This document shows positions 56,823 to 64,000 of a stretch of 64,000 nt of DNA, one piece after another. The translations under genes and the position numbers were made by a program. The notes below the pieces were generated by a model that saw nothing but the letters and a program-made list of their open reading frames with translations, ran no database searches and had not been told where the DNA came from. Every line of letters starts with the position of its first letter. Positions within the stretch are counted from its first letter, which is position 1. This DNA is from Saturnia japonica. Taxonomy: Eukaryota > Arthropoda > Insecta > Lepidoptera > Saturniidae. The stretch lies in NCBI GenBank assembly GCA_033032175.1, contig CM065311.1, positions 9,355,190-9,419,189 of the forward strand, read 5' to 3'.

Positions 56823-56909
56823 TTAAACATGTCTTTTTATACAGAATTCAAAGAAAAAATATTTTACATACTAATAAAATCATATTATAGTTAGTGAATA
56901 AGTGCTAAG

Positions 56910-57984
56910 TAGAGGTGGGCGATTATGAAATATACTAAAGTAATCATTCGATTATGAAGACATCTTGAGATATCTCGATTTTAACCTTTAGTAATGACTA
57001 ATATTAGTAGTTGTAGTTCGATGATAAGTGATCATTCATAATTGAAGTACCATTAGTAATTGCCAATGCTAGGTTAATAATTTGATAAAATGAGTAATTA
57101 TTACGATCGAATGATCTTTTTTTTTGTTTTTTAAGTAATTGTTATGTGTTCTTAGTTTACGATTGTGCGACTTTTTTTATGGTAATTGTTATATGTGTTC
57201 TTGTACTGAACTTTGTTTTTTGGAACGAAGTTCCTTACGGCAGGCTTGGAGGACAAAGGGATTTTGCTGCGCGACCGAACTGAAAAAAATGTGATAGTAA
57301 AACCGTAAGAAAAAGTCCATGGAATAAACCCGTTAAATGAGACGTGCGCAGGCGCGACAGTCGTATACACAAGCGAGTATTGTATAATACCTTTTTTGTA
57401 ATTATTTCTATTTCTATGTAATTTTATGTTGTCAAACAAAAATAAAGAGACATATTTTGTTATTTTAATTGATAATTTGAATTACGATTTTTTTTTATTT
57501 TACGTAATTTATTATTTCCTAAAATACTGAATTTCCTAAATACTTTCCTGTAATTAAATAAAAACTAATCACCAAAATTAAAGAGAAAAATTAAGAAAAC
57601 CTACATAAAATTGAGCACGATTTTTTTTTTGCAAGTTGTGTCGATTCTACATTAGCCGAAGGAACTTCGTTCCTACCTGGTGTCCCACGACACCACATCT
57701 TTTTTTTAAGCTTTGAGCAGATGTAGGCGATTTAAGCGAAGTACCTAGGTTATAAATTTTTTTTAGGGAATTTTTATGTGTTCTTATAAAAAAAATTATT
57801 TACGACAACGTGACCTTTTTTTTAGCTTTCCACTCTCACCCACCTCTGGGTATTACATCAAAGACTCCATTAAAAATGATTAATCATATTCGTCATTCAC
57901 AATCGTAATTAATAAGTGATAATTATTAAAATCCCTATTTGTAATTTCTCGATTATGTAAACCATTAATAATCGCCCACCTCTA
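56910..57984. mobile_element. hAT-type nonautonomous element
   Basis: The inverted ends are TAGAGGTGGGCGATTAT and TAGAGGTGGGCGATTAT read inward. An 8-bp target duplication, GTGCTAAG (56902-56909) and GTGATAAG (57985-57992), agrees at 7 of 8 bases, as expected for hAT. It carries a further inverted repeat inside (57220-57700) and no transposase. It lies just upstream of the TRAPPC8 start. Confidence 0.78.
57219..57715. repeat. Nested inverted-repeat element inside the hAT-type element
   Basis: GGAACGAAGTTCCTTACGGC at 57222 and its inverse partner (minus strand GTAGGAACGAAGTTCCTTCG from about 57682) face each other. Confidence 0.5.
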
Positions 57985-58031
57985 GTGATAAGTGAAATAG
58001 TGTTATACTATAGATGAGACGACAGACGACG

Positions 58032-58195
58032 AGCGGTGGGCGATTAAGAGATATACTAATGTAATCATTCAATTATGAAGATATCTCGAAATACCTCGAT
58101 AATGGCCATTAATTAGTAATTAATTTACTAATATTAGTAGAATTTTCGATGATGAGTGATCATTCATAATCCAAGTACGATTAGTGATTACCAGT
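58032..58195 (+). repeat. Second hAT-type end, direct repeat of the first
   Basis: GGTGGGCGATTAAGAGATAT to TCATTCATAATCCAAGTACG matches 56914-57080 in the same orientation with many differences. It looks like a truncated second copy. Confidence 0.65.
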
Positions 58196-58448
58196 GATCG
58201 GCACGACCCGTGCCACATGGTGTCAATGACCTCAATCATTATGTGATTAAGGATATTCCCCGGGATTCCAGCTTTCGAATCGGCGAACGAAAATAATATA
58301 TTCTCATTACAGTAATTCCGTAACGGCGATAAGATTAATGATTTTTACCATAATTAATTAATTATGAACTCTACAATAAATTAACATGTGTTTTATAGAT
58401 AAATAATAAATATATATAAATATAACTATGTTAATAAACATGAACGTT

Positions 58449-58960
58449 TCACTTCTCTTTTGTCTGTATAAAATTATAATAGCAGATCACAATTTTTTCG
58501 ATGTTTTCTATTTTCAATCTATTTCTTTTTACATCTAAAATCCATTTATATGCCGAAAAACTTCTTTCTACTTCCACTGACGTGAGTGGAGCGAATTTAT
58601 ACAAGCATTCTTTATCGGTTGCGGACTTATTCGAGATTTTATCTGCATAAGTTCTGATGTCATCTAAATCAGGATTACGCCCCATGACCGCTTCTAATTT
58701 GGCTTGTATAACTAGATTAGAACTCCAATTTATTAATGTGCGAACTTCGTCAAATAATTCTAAAGTATCAACAATTGTAGTATCGCGAGCTTGTAGTCAT
58801 GTCAAGGCAATTTCGATTATTTCATAATTTTCGTGTATGTAAATGAAATCTCTTTTTGTGTTTGGCTTCCTCAAAATATTTTTTGCTTTTTTTATTGATA
58901 CAGCGTCGGAATTTATATTTTATATGAGTGCACGTAATATTTTACGCAGTATAAAATGAA
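58449..58960 (-). pseudogene. hAT-like transposase C-terminal fragment, copy A
   Basis: It contains IHENYEIIEIALT, MGRNPDLDDIRTYADKIS and the dimerisation motif LYKFAPLTSVEVERSFSAYK with WILDVKRNRLKIENIEK, typical of the C-terminus of hAT-family proteins. It has one stop near 58798. Downstream on the same strand of a BEL/Pao fragment. Confidence 0.75.
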
Positions 58961-60545
58961 ACGATAGATTATCAATATTTTCTTTAATGAAAAATGATAC
59001 ATTTTACGAATTTATTTAATATTCTGACTTCTATTTACAAATACATAACTCTTAATTTTTGCGAATCATGTCATGTCCATCGGTAAACAATCTAACACAT
59101 TTGTACAGTTAGATGTCTAGTTTTTTATTTCAAATCCGCCTTCCTTATGAATTTATAAAATGTATTTTACCAATCGAATAGCGTGTTCTTCGCTCGCTAT
59201 GCTATCTATATAATCGTCCGCATAATGTTGTTTACAGATTGCTTGTACGGAATCCGGCATACTCGACTCGAACCTGAGGGCGTTTTTATTTTTTATAAAC
59301 TGTGTAATGAACGGTGAACAGTTAGCTCCAAAGATTAAAGAAGACATTAGATATGTTTTAAGATGATCACCTGGATTATCGCGCCATATAAACCTCAATG
59401 CATTCTGATCAGCCGGTATTATTTTAATTCGTAAGAACATGTTCTTGATGTCAGCCGTTATAGCTATTTTATTTTCCCGAAAGCGTAACATCATACCATA
59501 TAGTGACATAAGTAAATCGAGTCCCTTGTACAAATAATCATTTAAACAAAAACCATTACTTTTCGCGGCCGCGTCGAATACAAGACGTAATTTATTTTTA
59601 TTAGGGTTATCAACTCCAAAGTGAGGAAGATACCATGTACGTGGAGATGTTTGTTGTGTGATTAACTCCTGGGCATAACTATTATCCAGTAAATGATGAA
59701 CTCTGTCAATATACGTTATGGCAAAGTTTTTATTTTATTAGCTTTCATTTTATTTTCTATGTTAGCAAAACGTTTCATGGCGGTAGGTAGGGAATCGGGC
59801 ATCAAACTCATGACGTCTTTCCATGGTAAACCGACATGCCACTTCCCGGAGATCAGTGTGGAGTTCTGTTCCAGGTAAGCGACGGCCTGGACATCTTCTC
59901 TATTTTGACGTGGTTTTGCTGCAATTCCCATTGACTCAATCGAGAACGATCGATGGACATCATCATGTAGCTCTTGTAGGATACACTCATTTTGATTATC
60001 GTGAATGAAAAGAGATGAGTGTGACGCACAGTCATGGAGTAAGTTAGGTACACGCCCGTGAACACACCACCCTAACGGAGTAAGCGTCGCGTACGGTTCA
60101 TTTGGTTTCCCCTTAATTACCCGTATCGGTGTTATCAAGTGATAATTATCTTGTCCTAACAAAATTTCAGGCTTACAAGAAAGCGGTTGAATAATTTCAT
60201 CTTGTATGTTATCGAAATGAGGATACTTCACGGTACTTAAAGTTGTCTGTGTAGATAAGTTTAATTCACTAACGCTTTTTGCCGTGATTTTAAATCTAGA
60301 TCCCTCCCTATTAGATATATCTAGATCCACTATCACACACAAGTTCCGCGTTGTCCCAACTACCACAAATACGCATCGTTTTTTTATGTCCGCGCAACCC
60401 TAGCCGTTCTGCAAGGTCGGAACTTATCAGTGAAACAGTTGAGCCCTCATCTAACAATGCGTAAACGCGTATGATACTATTAGACTCGTGAATATTAATT
60501 GGCACGACTTTAAGTAATACTTTTAGAAAATGAATTAATATTTGA
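58567..60545 (-). repeat. hAT/BEL chimeric segment, copy A (1979 bp)
   Basis: This segment recurs at 61094-63072 at a constant offset of 2527 bp, with only scattered substitutions. It spans part of the hAT fragment and BEL/Pao protease to RT. It ends abruptly at 60545, where a Jockey 3' fragment begins. Confidence 0.9.
59135..60545 (-). pseudogene. BEL/Pao pol fragment, copy A (protease to RT)
   Basis: The protease motif ALLDEGSTVSLISSDLAERL is near 60460. The following domain has CKPEILLGQDNYHLITPIRV, TPLGWCVHGRVPNLL and EQNSTLISGKWHVGLPWKDV. RT has YLPHFGVDNPN, KNKLRLVFDAAAKSNGF, YKGLDLLMSLYGMML and the catalytic HYADDYIDS near 59210. RT ends after IRLVKYIL. A frame break lies near 60365 and another near 59700. 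Confidence 0.85.
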
Positions 60546-61066
60546 GCCGCCCGCGCGATACAAAGTGACACTATACGTGCAACACTTAGTTACCCACACA
60601 CAACATTACACACGTATGAACACACACACGTGCACACCACACAGGTACATAGGTTCTGTAAGGGACCTTTTTTTTTCTTTTTTTGCGCTAGTTAGACTAT
60701 TGCGCTAGTTAGTGTAGAAAAACCATTCCGATTATTAAATACACATACGCATGGTCCACTCCTTCCTCCCAGGAGGAGGGGAACGTGCATATGAGTATAT
60801 ATTAGTTAGCTCGAATTCTCATAAGATTAGCGGAATTCAGTTAGATCGCGACAAATATTTTCGCATTCGCGACGATCCGCCCGAGCCGAGAGTTCGGTTT
60901 TCCACTCTGGCACCCTCGTGACGGGTCGTCACAAACTTTCGCGGCTGTAGTGCCCATAAGCGCTCGCCCCCAAGTCCGGTGAAGCTGTAAAAGCACGTTC
61001 AGCGGCTCTGTTTGACGATAGGGCCCCTAAGGCTAACAGTGTAGTCAGTTTCTAAAAAAAAAAAAA
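60546..61066 (+). mobile_element. Jockey copy 4, 3' UTR fragment
   Basis: From CCGCCCGCGCGATACAAAGT through TGCACACCACACAGGTACAT and CCCCCAAGTCCGGTGAAGCT to a 13-A tail at 61054-61066, it matches the 3' UTRs of Jockey copies 1 and 2. It is exactly at the junction between the two duplicated hAT/BEL segments. Confidence 0.85.
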
Positions 61067-61084
61067 TTTTTAAAAAACATTAAC

Positions 61085-61600
61085 AAAAATCTGTCTACTT
61101 CCACTGACGTGAGTGGAGCGAATTTATACAAGCATTCTTTATCGGTTGCGGACTTATTCGAGATTTTATCTGCATAAGTTCTGATGTCATCTAAATCAGG
61201 ATTACGCCCCATGACCGCTTCTAATTTGGCTTGTATAACTAGATTAGAACTCCAATTTATTAATGTGCGAACTTCGTCAAATATTTCTAAAGTATCAACA
61301 ATTGTAGTATCGCGAGCTTGTAGTCTTGTCAAGGCAATTTCGATTATTTCATAATTTTCGTGTATGTAAATTAAATATCTTTTTGTGTTTGGCTTCCTCA
61401 AAATATTTTTTGCTTTTTTTATTGATACAGCGTCGGAATTTATATTTTATATGAGTGCACGTAATATTTTACGCAGTATAAAATGAAACGATAGATTATC
61501 AATATTTTCTTTAATGAAAAATGATACATTTTACGAGTTTATTTAATATTCTGACTTTTATTTACAAATACAGAACTCTTAATTTTTGCGAATCATGTCA
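61085..61600 (-). pseudogene. hAT-like transposase fragment, copy B
   Basis: It reads INSDAVSIKKAKNILRKPNT, IHENYEIIEIALTRLQARDT, MGRNPDLDDIRTYADKIS and LYKFAPLTSVEV, then leaves the family sequence at 61093, so it lacks the SFSAYKWIL end present in copy A. Confidence 0.72.
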
Positions 61601-63072
61601 TGTCCATCGGTAAACAATCTAACACATTTGTACAGTTAGATGTCTAGTTTTTTATTTCAAATCCGCCTTCCTTATGAATGTATAAAATGTATTTTACCAA
61701 TCGAATAGCGTGTTCTTCGCTCGCTATGCTATCTATATAATCGTCCGCATAATGTTGTTTACAGATTGCTTGTACGGAATCCGGCATACTCGACTCGAAC
61801 CTGAGGGCGTTTTTATTTTTTATAAACTGTGCAATGAACGGTGAACAGTTAGCTCCAAAGATTAAAGAAGACATTAGATATGTTTTAAGATGATCACCTG
61901 GATTATCGCGCCATATAAACCTCAATGCATTCTGATCAGCCGGTATTATTTTAATTCGTAAGAACATGTTCTTGATGTCAGCCGTTATAGCTATTTTATT
62001 TTCCCGAAAGCGTAACATCATACCATATAGTGACATAAGTAAATCGAGTCCCTTGTACAAATAATCATTTAAACAAAAACCATTACTTTTCGCGGGCGCG
62101 TCGAATACAAGACGTAATTTATTTTTATTAGGGTTATCAACTCCAAAGTGAGGAAGATACCATGTCCATGGAGATGTTTGTTGTGTGATTAATTCCTGGG
62201 CATAACTATTATCCAGTAAATGATGAACTCTGTCAATATACGGTATGGCAAAGTTTTTATTTTATTAGCTTTCATTTTATTTTCTATGTTAGCAAAACGT
62301 TTCATGGCGGTAGGTAGGGAATCGGGCATCAAACTCATGACGTCTTTCCATGGTAAACCGACATGCCACTTCCCGGAGATCAGTGTAGAGTTCTGTTCCA
62401 GGTAAGCGACGGCCTGGACATCTTCTCTATTTTGACGTGGTTTTGCTGCAATTCCCATTGACTCAATCGAGAACGATCGATGGACATCATCATGTAGCTC
62501 TTGTAGGATACACTCATTTTGATTATCGTGAATGAAAAGAGATGAGTGTGACGCACAGTCACGGAGTAAGTTAGGTACACGCCCGTGAACACACCACCCT
62601 AACGGAGTAAGCGTCGCGTACGGTTCATTTGGTTTCCCCTTAATTACCCGTATCGGTGTTATCAAGTGATAATTATCTTGTCCTAACAAAATTTCAGGCT
62701 TACAAGAAAACGGTTGAATAATTTCATCTTGTATGTTATCGAAATGAGGATACTTCACGGTACTTAAGGTTGTCTGTGTAGATAAGTTTAATTCACTAAC
62801 GCTTTTTGCCGTGATTTTAAATCTAGATCCCTCCCTATTAGATATATCTAGATCCACTATCACACACAAGTTCCGCGTTGTCCCAACCACCACAAATACG
62901 CATCGTTTTTTTATGTCCGCGCAACCCTAGCCGTTCTGCAAGGTCGGAACTTATCAGTGAAACAGTTGAGCCCTCATCTAACAATGCGTAAACGCGTATG
63001 ATACTATTAGACTCGTGAATATTAATTGGCACGTTTTTAAGTAATACTTTTAGAAAATGAATTAATATTTGA
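61094..63072 (-). repeat. hAT/BEL chimeric segment, copy B (1979 bp)
   Basis: Near-identical to 58567-60545 with no net length change. On the right it continues into BEL/Pao gag, on the left it breaks off into Jockey tail sequence. Confidence 0.9.
61644..63072 (-). pseudogene. BEL/Pao pol fragment, copy B (protease to RT)
   Basis: Same order as copy A: ALLDEGSTVSLI protease, the TPLGWCVHG domain (62893-62189), then RT ending HYADDYIDS and IHKEGGFEIKN at 61644. One frame break separates the middle domain from RT (near 62200). RNase H and integrase are absent; the hAT fragment follows directly. Confidence 0.85.
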
Positions 63073-64000
63073 TACAGTTTCTATAGTGGGTTCCGAATCT
63101 GGTAATTGTGAAATGTTGACACTACTCTGAACGGGCACAGCGTTCGTGTTTTTATAATGTAGTAGTTTATGATGTGACCTACCGCAGTTATCGATATCAC
63201 AAACGGGTGCGAGGCAAGACTCCCTACTATGACGTGACACTAAACATCTAAAACAAATACCAAAACGCTTAACAAAGGCCCATCTATTTTTACATAACGC
63301 TTTTTTAAACTTTTTACTATTAGGTAAATTATGATCGCCTACCCGACAGAACCGACACTTTTCGTCATTTGTTACATTTTTGCTTTGTACTAACACAGAA
63401 TGATATACTTGACTATATTTACGTCTAGACTCATTAGAAACAATATTAAAGGATACAGCCGTTTTGGATATTTTTAACGCCTCCTGACTTAAAAACTCCG
63501 AGAGTATCTCCAGCCTGGTCTTCTTTCCTTCTTCCTGTCGCGCGAACCCGTAGTCAGTCCACTTGGAGATTAAAACTGGTGGCAACTTCTTTAGAATAAC
63601 CGACGTGATGATTAATCCTTGCAGGTATTCGTGCTGACCCAGAGCCAGTACAGCTGACAGATAATTTTGTATTTTAACAGAAAATGAAATAATATCTCTT
63701 TGATATTCCAGGTTTATGGGTTGTAACCTTTTGATATCTTTAATTATCCGGAATAAAATAATATCAGGGTTCCCGAATAGTAGCTGTAGTGTAGACATCA
63801 CGGTGTCTAGAGAAGCAGCACTGACTAACAGTGCTGTGACAGATTCTCGGGCTTGGCCTTAAAGACATTTTCTCAGCCGCCACATATTCTCCTTTTCATT
63901 AAAACCACACACCTCCGTCGACTCATGATACGCCTGTTTGAAGGATAACCATTCCATTGGATCGACGAAAAAAAAACAGGCAGTTCTTTCGGTGTCGGCT
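63037..64000 (-). pseudogene. BEL/Pao gag, running off the window
   Basis: The open part from 63801 to 63037 has a zinc-knuckle pair: CRFCRVGDHNLPNSKKF and CFRCLVSRHSRESC with CGRSHHKLLH. To the right, DPMEWLSFKQAYHES and ARESVTALLVSAASLDTVMS are seen in the same frame with one TAA near 63860. The window ends before the gag start. Gag would build the retroelement particle; the knuckles bind RNA. Confidence 0.85.

Noticed and set aside
59693..60065. Small plus- and minus-strand frames repeated at 62220-62592
   Set aside because: They are shadows of the BEL/Pao pol region; they recur only because the segment is duplicated.
1..64000. CRISPR arrays, bacterial operons, integrated phage
   Set aside because: No regularly spaced repeats of that kind, no Shine-Dalgarno-led gene strings; the spliced host gene and transposon set are those of an animal nuclear genome.

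Overview
The window looks like nuclear DNA of a moth or butterfly. It is AT-rich, with a large spliced gene and dense old and young transposons. Several repeats resemble common lepidopteran families: tRNA-derived SINEs, Helitron-type repeats, Jockey, BEL/Pao and CsRn1-like retroelements, and many mariner relatives. No bacterial gene, operon, CRISPR array or genuine tRNA/rRNA gene was seen. All family assignments rest on reading motifs and splice sites by eye; no database was searched.

The one host gene is TRAPPC8 (Trs85 subunit of the TRAPPIII tethering complex), on the minus strand from the ATG at 56822 to the stop at 14984. I could place 18 exons with AG/GT borders; exons 1 to 17 join in consistent phase and together encode about 1405 residues. 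Exon 17 carries an apparent frameshift that looks like a deletion between two copies of an 11-base repeat.

Region by region: 1-3.6 kb holds a Jockey 3' tail, a decayed RNase H-bearing non-LTR element and a SINE. At 4.5-5.9 kb lies an internally deleted Jockey copy in which the start of ORF1 is fused to the end of ORF2. At 6-10 kb are an unidentified decayed coding region, two Tc1 remnants and a second SINE. At 11.0-14.6 kb a 5'-truncated Jockey sits between inverted repeats. From 15 to 57 kb TRAPPC8 introns carry almost all other elements. Intron 12 has a mariner, a second mariner broken by a CsRn1-like LTR element and an inverted-repeat insertion, and an orphan heat-shock-type promoter. Introns 7, 5, 4, 3 and 1 hold a deleted mariner, a MITE inside BEL integrase, Jockey copy 3, a DDE-type transposase pseudogene, a DD41D rosa-like element, a SINE split by a Tc1 element, and a pogo-like MITE.

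Upstream of TRAPPC8 (57-64 kb) are a hAT-type nonautonomous element and a 1979-bp hAT/BEL chimeric segment present twice. The two copies are nearly identical and are separated by a Jockey 3' fragment. None of the transposon coding regions appears fully intact; the best preserved are the 24.9-26.1 kb mariner, the 48.6-49.9 kb DD41D element, and the RNase H reading frame at 2.4-3.3 kb.
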